The notes beneath the pieces are model-generated. The model worked only from the letters and a program-made list of their open reading frames with translations. It was not told the DNA's origin and searched no databases. Of a stretch of DNA of 8,635 nt, positions 1 through 6,662 are shown in pieces (positions within the stretch are counted from its first letter, which is position 1; each line of letters begins with the position of its first letter). A program made the position numbers and the translations under genes. The DNA comes from Spirochaetales bacterium (GTDB lineage: Bacteria > Spirochaetota > Spirochaetia > DTKZ01): the NCBI GenBank assembly GCA_031280945.1, contig JAITGB010000208.1:1-8635 (forward strand), read 5' to 3'.

Positions 1-2284
1 CAAACTCCGCTATGCTTTCGGCTTTGAGACGGCTTGCCTTAAAGCGTCCGCTTTTCAGGTACGCGCCGAAACCGTCTTCCGCCGTGAGGTTGTAAGCGGC
101 ATCTTCCCTGCTGTCAATGAGTTTAAGAAAGGCCGCCCGAAAAGCTCCAGCTCCGCTTTTTCCGAATTCCGCAAGACATCTATCAGCATCAGCCATAAAT
201 AAAGAGGCTTCTTCCCGGGAAATTTCCTCATCCATGCGAACGGTTCGAAGAAATTTTTCCGTCTTGTGCGCCGCATCCTCGGTCATGCCGTATTTTTCGC
301 GGAGAACTTTATATCCAAAACCTTTTTCCGCAAGAGATTCTCCCCGCGCCGCTCCGACAACAATGAGAGGCCGCATTTCATTTTTTTCACCATCACCGCC
401 TGCTGCGGTAATGGACACCTGCCGCATTTGAAAATTCTTGCGCCCCGCATTACGGACAAAGCTGTGAAGGGGAAGTTCCCAAAACACACGTTTTTCAAGA
501 AAAGCCCCTTCTTTGCCCTCCACCGCTGAACAGGCCGCGCGAGTCAGGCTTGCGACGCTCATACCCGTACTTAAATGTACGGCGGGATACTGGCTTAAAG
601 CGCGCGTCAGGGCCCGGTTCAAAACATCTTCTTTTTCTTTGGTAAAGGCGGGCTGTTCCGAAAGAACAGAAAAAACCTCATCTCCCGCGCCGCGGGGGAG
701 AGTTTTCTTTTTTTCGAGTTTTCTGATGTAAGACGCGGCGGCTTCTCGAACGTAAAAGTTGACTATTTCTCTTTCCCCAAAAATTCCCGGTATGCCGCTT
801 GAATGGAGAAAACCCAAAGGCGCAGCGAAGGAATTGTCCATGCCGAAAAGCCCCTCAAGGCTCGTTTCCGCGGCAAGCGTTTTTTCCGCCGCGCTTTTTT
901 CTCCGTCAACAGTTTTTTCGCAAAGAGCCTCGTATACACGAGAAATCATTTCCTGTTTAGCCAAACCGCAGTTTTTGTACACGTCCCACGCCGCGAAAAT
1001 ATTGCTGAGAGCGGAATAAAATTCACTCTCCCTGCCGGGGGGAACAGGGTGGGACATCGCACAGCGGGCCTCCTCCGCGTTTAAGCCCAAGAGAATACAG
1101 CCTTCTCGTGTGCGCGGTTCAAGCGGAAGCCGGAAAACTCCCGTAAGCAGAGCTTCTTCCAGTCCGCCGGAAGAAGCTCCGGCCTGCCGCAAAAAACGTA
1201 TTGTTCTTTCGAGCCTCACTCCGGCGGACGATGCTTCCCTGTTTTGGGCTTCGCGTATTTTCTCGTTTATTGCAGCGTTCGCTTCCTCCGCGCTCCTTAC
1301 AACAAGGCCGGGGCTGACGATTTCCTTAAAAAGAGCGCGGCAGGCCCGGTTTACCGCTTCCTCCTCGCAGCCGGAAGGCCCAGCCGCCTCGCCTATAGAG
1401 GTAAGGCCCATACCTGTGAGGGCGGCCCGAATTTTCCGTGCGGTTTTTTCCATATCGGGCGAGAGTTTTCCGTAGAGGCCGCCGTCTTCCGTAAAGTAGA
1501 AAATCTCTTCCTGCGAAAAAAGAAAGCCCTGGGGGTCATAGAGCATTGCAAAGCAGCCCCTATTGATAAGAAAAAGAGGCGGAGATTCAACCGGCCTTTC
1601 ACTGCCGCCTTCTCCAGAAGAATCGCATCTCCTCCAGACGCCTTCATCATCAAAACCTCCCCGCCAGCCTTTTTTCGCAACTTCCGCGTTGGGGTCGTAG
1701 CCCTCCTTCCAGTCGAAACCGCTTTTGTCGCGGAGCGCGTCAAAACGCCACCGCGCTTTTTCCGGCAGGTAGTTCCGCGAAAAAGTTCCATCGTTCCACG
1801 CGTAGAGAACTACATCACCTCCGCACTTTTTTTCAAGAGGATTTTTTCGCGGATATTTTTTTCTGTATGCGCGGGGGAAGAGGTCCTCCCACGCGCGGCC
1901 CTCCCTTCGCATGGCCGCTTTTGAAAGAGCCGTAAAAGTTCCTGTTGTTCCCATGTAGAGCCAAAGAGTTTTTTCGTAGCAGTGTCCTTTAATAATGTTT
2001 TTGATACAAGCGTTAAGAGCCTCCCTATCGAGATTCCCTGATGTAAAAAATTCAGCGTCTATATTGATAAAAGAGCCGCCTGCCGCATAGCCTTCAGCCT
2101 TTAGTCCGCTTGCGGCGCACTCGGCCTCAAAAAGGCTTCGCGCTTCTTCGCGCCGTGCCCTAATATCGTTTTCCGCCGCGCCGGAGGCAAGGGCCTCCGC
2201 ATAGGCCGAAACGGATTTTTCAAGAGTCTCCGCCATATTCGTAAAACGCGCGTCTTCAAAATACCACGCTATTTCCCGTATCAT
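1..2284 (-). CDS. Large uncharacterised CIS-operon protein, C-terminus outside window
   Basis: I do not recognise this protein. The frame is open without a stop from an ATG at 2284 to the window edge, giving 761 residues of an incomplete protein. The ATG overlaps the TGA of the DUF6760 gene by four bases (ATGA) and has GGAGG about six bases upstream, so the start is well supported. Residues 1-60 look helical and charged. Residues 100-270 are rich in aromatic residues, with tryptophans at 108, 132, 163, 179, 192, 207 and 217. From about 275 the sequence is mostly Ala/Glu/Lys/Arg-rich and helical. I see no signal peptide, membrane segment, nucleotide-binding loop or LysM motif. About 14 scattered single cysteines suggest a cytoplasmic protein. 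In phage tails the gene after the tail-assembly chaperones is usually the tape measure, so position makes that a candidate. The sequence lacks obvious long coiled coils or hydrophobic segments, so this stays a positional guess. Confidence 0.85.
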   Translation of the reverse strand, partial: MIREIAWYFEDARFTNMAETLEKSVSAYAEALASGAAENDIRARREEARSLFEAECAASGLKAEGYAAGGSFINIDAEFFTSGNLDREALNACIKNIIKGHCYEKTLWLYMGTTGTFTALSKAAMRREGRAWEDLFPRAYRKKYPRKNPLEKKCGGDVVLYAWNDGTFSRNYLPEKARWRFDALRDKSGFDWKEGYDPNAEVAKKGWRGGFDDEGVWRRCDSSGEGGSERPVESPPLFLINRGCFAMLYDPQGFLFSQEEIFYFTEDGGLYGKLSPDMEKTARKIRAALTGMGLTSIGEAAGPSGCEEEAVNRACRALFKEIVSPGLVVRSAEEANAAINEKIREAQNREASSAGVRLERTIRFLRQAGASSGGLEEALLTGVFRLPLEPRTREGCILLGLNAEEARCAMSHPVPPGRESEFYSALSNIFAAWDVYKNCGLAKQEMISRVYEALCEKTVDGEKSAAEKTLAAETSLEGLFGMDNSFAAPLGFLHSSGIPGIFGEREIVNFYVREAAASYIRKLEKKKTLPRGAGDEVFSVLSEQPAFTKEKEDVLNRALTRALSQYPAVHLSTGMSVASLTRAACSAVEGKEGAFLEKRVFWELPLHSFVRNAGRKNFQMRQVSITAAGGDGEKNEMRPLIVVGAARGESLAEKGFGYKVLREKYGMTEDAAHKTEKFLRTVRMDEEISREEASLFMADADRCLAEFGKSGAGAFRAAFLKLIDSREDAAYNLTAEDGFGAYLKSGRFKASRLKAESIAEF

Positions 2285-2535
2285 TCCATTCCTCCTTCCC
2301 GGGCGCGCAGGGCGACGAGGCGTTCAGCGTTTTCCCTCGCCTCCGCCTCCCGCGCTTTTTTCTGCTCCCTGTGAATACGAGTGATTTGCGAAAGCCACAT
2401 CCTTCTTTCCCTGTTCGTGAGCGAAAAAACTTCGCTTTTCGGCCAGTTAAAATAATAGGCTATATCAGCCGCCTCCCGGTATAGTTCCTCCGGCCGGCGG
2501 CTTACGCTTCCCCCAGGCTTGCGAACGCCCCCCAA
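2281..2535 (-). CDS. DUF6760 family small CIS protein
   Basis: This 84-residue protein matches the DUF6760 pattern found in eCIS clusters just after the tail-assembly gene. That pattern is an LYREAADIAYYFNWP-type helix, then a short turn, then RERRMWLSQITRIHRE (about residues 18-57), followed by a charged Glu/Arg/Ala-rich tail. The function of the family is not established; its constant position beside the tail-assembly protein suggests an assembly or chaperone role. The start is uncertain. The only in-frame bacterial start codon near the conserved block is TTG at 2535, which lies 34 bases inside the upstream gene and has no clear ribosome-binding site. Homologues usually begin close to the LYxE block, so roughly 15 residues here may be extra, or the frame may be entered by a ribosomal -1 shift. 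Its TGA overlaps the ATG of the large downstream gene. Confidence 0.8.
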   Translation of the reverse strand: MGGVRKPGGSVSRRPEELYREAADIAYYFNWPKSEVFSLTNRERRMWLSQITRIHREQKKAREAEARENAERLVALRAREGGME

Positions 2536-2873
2536 AACGTATGCCCGCAGGCCGGACAGGAAAGAGGTGTGCGCTTTATAACCTGGTGATTGATTTCGTG
2601 CAAAAAATCCACGAGAAAGGCAAAATCGTGCGGACTCATATCCTCAATGGTTTTTCGCGTTATCATTTTTTCCGCCCCCAGTTCGCTAATAACACGGGAA
2701 AGAAGCACAACGTAGAAAGCCCCGCTGTCCCTCCGCACCTGGGTATCCCTTTCAATCTGAAGAAGGTCTTTTACCTTTACAAGACGCATGATGCCCCCGG
2801 CCTTGCGTCCAGCCTCCGTTTTAATTCCCGTCCCTCTGGGAAGAATAAACCTGAATGTTGTCCTGAGAGCCAT
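2502..2873 (-). CDS. eCIS phage tail assembly protein with CxxC motif
   Basis: This 123-residue protein resembles the 'phage tail assembly' proteins of eCIS loci. The N-terminal block TTFRFILPRG is followed by a G-x-M-R-L stretch, an LLSRVISELG helix, a DFAFLVDFLHEIN helix, and a C-terminal CPACGHTF knuckle. In homologues this end is typically CPxCGHEF. Only one CxxC pair is visible, so zinc binding would need the nearby histidines or a partner. The role is inferred as tail assembly, analogous in position to phage tail-assembly chaperones. The start was set at ATG 2873, which overlaps the upstream TGA (TGATG) and has GGGGGAGGAG directly before it; a GTG three bases earlier is possible. The next gene begins inside its 3' end in the -1 frame. 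Confidence 0.85.
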   Translation of the reverse strand: MALRTTFRFILPRGTGIKTEAGRKAGGIMRLVKVKDLLQIERDTQVRRDSGAFYVVLLSRVISELGAEKMITRKTIEDMSPHDFAFLVDFLHEINHQVIKRTPLSCPACGHTFWGAFASLGEA

Positions 2874-3277
2874 CACTCCTCCCCCATTTCAAGATGAGAA
2901 AACCGCCCGCCCGCCGGGCTCTCCGTATTTCCCTGCGGGGCTTCCCGCGAAGCCCCGCGTACTCCCTCACCCAAACCGAATTTCCCGCCCGCCGGACGGC
3001 CTGTCAAAAGAACCCTGCGTTCCCCCAGATTCACGTATACAAAACCAGCCTCCGCCGTAAAAAGCTCAAGCTCCTCAAAATCGTACTTCGCCTTCAAAAA
3101 AAGAACCGCGCCGGCAAAGTTTTGAAAGACAGGAACATCTTCTTCCGGCAAAGAAACAGGAGCTTCGCTCCTTTCCGCGAGAAGAAGCGAAAGAACATCG
3201 GCAAGGAGTTCCCTGTCCATCCCCGCAAAAAGCGCCCGAAAATTTTCCGCTGCGGGCTGTTCCAAATTCTTCATCAT
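2873..3277 (-). CDS. Unrecognised 134-residue protein of the CIS operon
   Basis: I do not recognise this protein. It runs from tandem ATG codons (ATGATG, first at 3277) that overlap the TGA of the pentapeptide-repeat gene by four bases. GGGGAG lies about seven bases before the first ATG. An open extension to 3373 exists but lies inside the upstream gene. Residues 1-40 look like an acidic helical segment. Residues 45-90 alternate hydrophobic and charged residues, with a predicted strand-rich part around FVYVNLGERRVLLTG. The last 40 residues are Gly/Ser/Glu-rich and probably disordered. There is no signal peptide or membrane segment, so it should be cytoplasmic. Tight coupling to its neighbours suggests it belongs to the system, perhaps as a chaperone or partner of the pentapeptide-repeat protein, but no motif shows this. 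Confidence 0.75.
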   Translation of the reverse strand: MMKNLEQPAAENFRALFAGMDRELLADVLSLLLAERSEAPVSLPEEDVPVFQNFAGAVLFLKAKYDFEELELFTAEAGFVYVNLGERRVLLTGRPAGGKFGLGEGVRGASREAPQGNTESPAGGRFSHLEMGEE

Positions 3278-3975
3278 ACATAGCTCCCCAAAAGTGCGGC
3301 GGCCTCTTCCCGCCGAAAGAGTTCCAAAAAACGCAAAGGCCGCCTCTGCGTAAAGAACGCGCCTCCCGCGCAAGAACCCCCGTTCTCAAACACCGCGCTG
3401 TGCGCAAGGTTTCCGCAGCGGACAAAAGCGCAGTTTTCAAAAGACTCACCGTCAAACACCCCGCCTTCAAAACGGCAGTTGTAAAAAACCGTAGAGATTA
3501 TGCGTCCACCGGAAAAACCGTTCATACCCGAACCGGTAAGACTAAAAACGCTGTTCGCCACAAAAGAGTTTTCAATACGGCATCCTATGGCCTCAAAGTC
3601 CGTAAAATGTGAAGAAAAAATTGCCGCTCCAAAAAACTCCGCTCTCTGAAGACAGGAATTCTTCAATCGGATATTTTTCAGCCTGCACCCCTTCCAGCCG
3701 CTCTTTATAAGATTAACCCCATCAAAAACAACATCATCAAAACGGCACGCCGAAAAAACCGCCCGCATAAAACCGCAGCGAAAGAATTCGCTGCCGCGTA
3801 TCTCCGTTTTTCGAAAAACCGCGCCGTGAGCATCAACATCCCTCGCGGACACTTTTTTCCAGCTTCCGTCATCTATCTCAAAGCCGCTTATGTCGCAGCC
3901 CGCAATCTGGGCATCTTCAAGGCAGCCCTTGTGTATTTCCCCCTCCAAAGTCTCGCGGCTTGCAAAAAAATCCAT
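3274..3975 (-). CDS. Pentapeptide-repeat protein
   Basis: This 233-residue protein contains a clear pentapeptide-repeat array. From about residue 52 to 146 nineteen pentads run in register with a hydrophobic centre, mostly F, L or I (AVFRK, TEIRG, SEFFR, CGFMR, AVFSA, CRFDD and so on). A break follows, then at least six more pentads to about residue 195 (TVFYN, CRFEG, GVFDG). Such arrays fold as a right-handed four-sided beta helix. The family is functionally broad: DNA-mimic topoisomerase inhibitors, type III and VI effectors, scaffolds. Cysteine is unusually common at the first pentad position. There is no signal peptide. The C-terminal 35 residues (QRRPLRFLELFRREE) are a charged, probably helical extension. 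Start is the ATG at 3975, 13 bases after the upstream stop. In this operon it could be cargo or a structural adaptor; the sequence does not decide between these. Confidence 0.85.
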   Translation of the reverse strand: MDFFASRETLEGEIHKGCLEDAQIAGCDISGFEIDDGSWKKVSARDVDAHGAVFRKTEIRGSEFFRCGFMRAVFSACRFDDVVFDGVNLIKSGWKGCRLKNIRLKNSCLQRAEFFGAAIFSSHFTDFEAIGCRIENSFVANSVFSLTGSGMNGFSGGRIISTVFYNCRFEGGVFDGESFENCAFVRCGNLAHSAVFENGGSCAGGAFFTQRRPLRFLELFRREEAAALLGSYV

Positions 3976-3988
3976 TTTCCGGCATCCC

Positions 3989-4396
3989 CTACGCCCACCG
4001 GCACACGCTTATACGAAGATTCTCGCTCGCGTCCTCTTCCTCGGACAGTACGGAGTAGCCCATGCCCCGCACCTTATCCATAACAGTCTCGTAGGCGTAC
4101 TGCCGCGTTATGCGGGCAACGATAGTTTCCTGCGTATAGCCCGTAAAAGTTTCGATAGCCCACCAGTCCGCCACCATTTCATAGCCGTCTGCCGCTTTGC
4201 GAAGTCCTATGCCGTAGGAAGAACCGGTTTTGATTTCAAGCTCGCATTCCCCGGCAATTTCCGCCTTACCAAAACCCTTTACGGCGATACAGCTCCCCTC
4301 CTCCGCCTCAACATATTCCATATCCATTTCGGCAAGGGCTTTTTTCAAATACTCAAGGTTCCGTATCTTTGTATTTATTCTCGCAATATGAGACAT
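3989..4396 (-). CDS. DUF1257 / Ycf35-like protein
   Basis: This 135-residue protein matches the DUF1257 (Ycf35) family over its length. It starts MSHIARINTKIRNLEYLKKAL, has a central YGIGLRKAADGYEMVADWW block, then FTGYTQETIVARITRQYAYE, and a basic strand at the C-terminus. The family is best known from cyanobacteria and plastids (ycf35); its biochemical role is unknown. Full length and all conserved blocks argue for an intact gene. The start ATG at 4396 has a strong site, GGAGGAAAGA, that overlaps the TAG of the preceding lipoprotein gene nine bases away. There is no signal peptide, so it should act in the cytoplasm. It is not a standard CIS component, yet it sits in the middle of the operon on the same strand. 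Its likely role here is accessory or regulatory, which is inference. Confidence 0.85.
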   Translation of the reverse strand: MSHIARINTKIRNLEYLKKALAEMDMEYVEAEEGSCIAVKGFGKAEIAGECELEIKTGSSYGIGLRKAADGYEMVADWWAIETFTGYTQETIVARITRQYAYETVMDKVRGMGYSVLSEEEDASENLRISVCRWA

Positions 4397-4405
4397 TCTT
4401 TCCTC

Positions 4406-4837
4406 CTACTGTTTTATCCTTTCCCCGGTTTTTATGCGAATGTGGGCCGCGCTTCCTATCTTGTAATCCAGCCTTTCCACCTCGCAGCGAAAAAAGTCTC
4501 CGTACACTTCTATAATTTTATATGTGCCGATAATTCTCTTAAACTCAGCATCGTCTCCTATTTCCCCTCCCCCGCCTGAAACAAGGTTCGTTTTATCCGG
4601 CCCCATGCGCACAAGAAAAAACTTTTGAATCCCGTTAACCTCGGAGACCTCCACGATGCGTAAAACCGTATATACAGGCTCGTATTCGGTCTGCGGTTTT
4701 ACTATTACAGTACGGGGAAGAGGCGCAATCTCCTCAATCACAAGAGGGTCCTGAATTATAACCAAAGGAGGGCTCTTGCAGCCGAAAAACAAAAACGCAA
4801 AAAGCGCGGTGAAAATTATTTTTTCAGGAGATTCCAT
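4406..4837 (-). CDS. Small predicted lipoprotein of the CIS operon
   Basis: This 143-residue protein has a lipoprotein signal peptide: MESPEK, a hydrophobic stretch IIFTALFAFLFFG, then Cys20. The lipobox F-F-G-C is relaxed, with Phe where classic lipoboxes have Ala or Ser, as tolerated in spirochaetes. After a proline-rich linker (residues 22-50) the body is beta-strand rich, with VYTVLRIVEVSEV, KFFLVRMGP and a closing HIRIKTGERI. The protein is probably attached by acylation to a membrane. I do not recognise a family. The ATG at 4837 lies 22 bases inside the preceding lipoprotein gene and has GGGAGGGAG about eight bases before it, so the two genes are translationally linked. The pair may work together in the envelope. 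Confidence 0.8.
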   Translation of the reverse strand: MESPEKIIFTALFAFLFFGCKSPPLVIIQDPLVIEEIAPLPRTVIVKPQTEYEPVYTVLRIVEVSEVNGIQKFFLVRMGPDKTNLVSGGGGEIGDDAEFKRIIGTYKIIEVYGDFFRCEVERLDYKIGSAAHIRIKTGERIKQ

Positions 4838-6051
4838 AAATACTCTCCCTCCCTGTCCGTAAAAACTAAAGCCTCCCCGTCAAGCAGAATATAAAAAACT
4901 TTTCGAACGGCCTGCATCTCTCCTGAAACCGCCGTAATAACCCGCATTCCACGGGGAAGAACAAGGCCGGGAAGACTGTCCCAGCCTGTAAACATACCCT
5001 GGGAAAAGAATTCCCCGCCCTCTACATCAAGAGGTGGAACGCGGCCCAGCTTTTCCTCCGGCAGAACGCTCTGCGCCACACGGGCCGCCCCCTCCTGACA
5101 CACGTCCCAAATCTTTTTGAGCGTTGGGTTTTTGAAAGGAAGCCTGAATCCCGCAAGCCTCGCTCCGCCGGGAGAATACACCTCCACATAGAGAACATTA
5201 ATCTCGTCGGCAAGCTGAAGCCTTCCCCGCAGAACGTAATCGGCCTGACCCGCCCCTACACCGCTCCCCCCCGCATACGAAGAAAAATCCGCAAGCCGCA
5301 TAACCTGAAACAAATCCGTCGCCGCGAGAGAGTACGCGAAAAGCAGGCTGAAAAAATCATCCCCCTCGCGCAGAGCGTTCCCGTACTGTGTAACAAGGGG
5401 AGCCTCGATAAACTCGAATTCTCCGCTCTCAAGCTCAAGGAGCTTGCGGAATTCCAGCTTAAAGGCTTCAACCACCACTCTTTTCTTGCCCTCGCCGCGC
5501 CGCACAAGAAAAAAACGGTTATAGGCTTCCTCAAGACAGGCAGAAAGCATTAAAGAAATCTCTTTCTCCCCGCGAAAATACCGCAGAACGCTTACCGGAT
5601 AAGAGGTTCCGTCAAGAGGATAAAAAGCAAGATGAAGAACAAAATAATCCTCACAGCGGAACAGCTCAGGCATACACAGCGCCGCGACAGGAAGGGCGTA
5701 CTGCTCCTGCCGGAGAGCCGCAAGAAACGCGAAAGGATTTTCCGCTTTGCGCCGGGCAAAGTTCACGGCAAGCCACTTTCCCATGCCGATAGGTTTTAAT
5801 TTTTTCCCCGCCGCAAGCTGCCTGCGAAGCTCGTCCTCCACCACCGCCGTAATGGCGGCTGGAACAGCCGAAGACGCCGCCGCCGGAAGAAGAATCACCG
5901 CGGGAAGGGTTTCCGGCAGGGCGTCGTACCTGTCCTGGGTTTCGGTAATAACCTTCACCTCAACAGGCAAAGAAGGCGGTGAAGAAGAGCAGCCCGCAAA
6001 GAACAAAAACGCCGGCATATAAAATACAACAAACATTCTCGCAAAAACCAC
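4816..6051 (-). CDS. Predicted lipoprotein, about 411 residues, CIS operon
   Basis: This protein has a hydrophobic signal segment ending in the relaxed lipobox F-F-A-G-C, followed by a Ser/Pro linker (SSSPPSLP). This marks a likely lipoprotein. The mature part, about 390 residues, begins with an EVKVITETQDRY segment and a strand-helix pattern (VILLPAAAS, then VEDELRRQLAAGKKL) that resembles envelope proteins of the LpoB/CsgG/TolB-N style only loosely. I do not assign a family. The start is ambiguous. GTG at 6051 gives a short signal peptide with an Arg at position 5 and the lipid Cys at 21, and is preferred here. ATG at 6036 would leave no positive residue before the hydrophobic core. ATG 6129 or TTG 6156 would add an odd Gly-rich leader and run through a strong inverted repeat. 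The 3' end overlaps the second lipoprotein gene by 22 bases. Confidence 0.75.
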   Translation of the reverse strand: MVFARMFVVFYMPAFLFFAGCSSSPPSLPVEVKVITETQDRYDALPETLPAVILLPAAASSAVPAAITAVVEDELRRQLAAGKKLKPIGMGKWLAVNFARRKAENPFAFLAALRQEQYALPVAALCMPELFRCEDYFVLHLAFYPLDGTSYPVSVLRYFRGEKEISLMLSACLEEAYNRFFLVRRGEGKKRVVVEAFKLEFRKLLELESGEFEFIEAPLVTQYGNALREGDDFFSLLFAYSLAATDLFQVMRLADFSSYAGGSGVGAGQADYVLRGRLQLADEINVLYVEVYSPGGARLAGFRLPFKNPTLKKIWDVCQEGAARVAQSVLPEEKLGRVPPLDVEGGEFFSQGMFTGWDSLPGLVLPRGMRVITAVSGEMQAVRKVFYILLDGEALVFTDREGEYLWNLLKK

Positions 6052-6103
6052 CTTGAGTCTTGTGCCCCCTTTTAAAAAAATACCCCCACCACAAACCACA
6101 CAT

Positions 6104-6190
6104 AAAAAGCCCCGCGCGGCAGCCTCCATCCCAAGGAGAATCTTCCGCCCTGCCAAACCGGTTTATTTTCTTTCCGGCCCCGCGCGGGGC
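6104..6190 (-). terminator. Possible attenuator between tube and lipoprotein genes
   Basis: On the minus strand an 11-base segment GCCCCGCGCGG (plus 6180-6190) is perfectly complementary to CCGCGCGGGGC (plus 6109-6119), which is followed by TTTTT (6108-6104). The loop between is about 60 bases, which is long. The upstream arm is also part of a 14-base palindrome GCCCCGCGCGGGGC (6177-6190) that can fold alone. The arrangement could reduce read-through after the sheath and tube genes, whose products are needed in many copies. The long loop lowers confidence. Confidence 0.4.
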
Positions 6191-6207
6191 GCGCATCTAC
6201 GCCCCCA

Positions 6208-6636
6208 TCACGCCCACTCGGCGTTTTCGTACACAACGGAAATTGTCTCCTGGATAACGCCCGGAGCAGTGCTGCTCAAATCGGAAAGAACCCAGCCGCA
6301 GGGAACACAGTTAAACAGGTTCCGCCTCTGTATCTCCGTTGTCCCGTCCCTGTCCATAAAAACAACGGAAATCGACTTCTGCTCCGGATTTCCGCGCTCA
6401 ACAGACTTCCACCACTCTTTGAGAATCTTGTCGCGGGGGTCCGCGTTGCGCACAAGCTGTACCACATCGTACTTTACCTTTCCCACGACCTTGCGGGGAT
6501 TCTTGTCCATGCCCCCCATATCGTCGGACACTTCCGCGGAAGCCCCCAACCCGGAAACAGAAACAAAGTTCCCGTAATCGATTCCATCGATTTCGACCTT
6601 AAAGTAAGTTTTTGTCGTCGGTGAATAATCAGCCAT
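6208..6636 (-). CDS. CIS inner tube protein (T4 gp19-like)
   Basis: This 142-residue protein is a tail tube subunit of the phage T4 gp19 family. Subunits stack as hexameric rings to form the rigid tube driven out when the sheath contracts. Family features seen here are the N-terminal YFKVEIDGIDYGNFVSVSGLG block (split over residues 10-31), a basic GKVKYDVVQLVRNADP strand-loop, a KILKEWW helix, an SISVVFMDRDG strand, and a C-terminal strand ending in ISVVYENAEW. The length is typical. The start at ATG 6636 has GAGGAG seven bases before it; an upstream GTG would only add five residues and overlap that site. The gene lies 26 bases after the sheath stop. Only one tube gene is seen here, whereas many eCIS loci have two or more. 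Confidence 0.93.
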   Translation of the reverse strand: MADYSPTTKTYFKVEIDGIDYGNFVSVSGLGASAEVSDDMGGMDKNPRKVVGKVKYDVVQLVRNADPRDKILKEWWKSVERGNPEQKSISVVFMDRDGTTEIQRRNLFNCVPCGWVLSDLSSTAPGVIQETISVVYENAEWA

Positions 6637-6662
6637 AATAAAACTCCTCACACTTAAAAAAT

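Noticed and set aside
1244..1924. 226-residue open frame on the plus strand
   Set aside because: It lies antisense to the continuous 761-codon minus-strand gene, has an Arg/Phe/Ala-rich composition typical of a shadow frame, and shows no family pattern.
3890..4579. 229-residue open frame on the plus strand
   Set aside because: It is antisense to the DUF1257 gene, and to parts of the pentapeptide-repeat and small lipoprotein genes, whose minus-strand products are recognisable.
6053..6577. 174-residue plus-strand frame over the tube gene and the gap beside it
   Set aside because: Antisense to the clearly identified tube gene, with no credible start context or domain.
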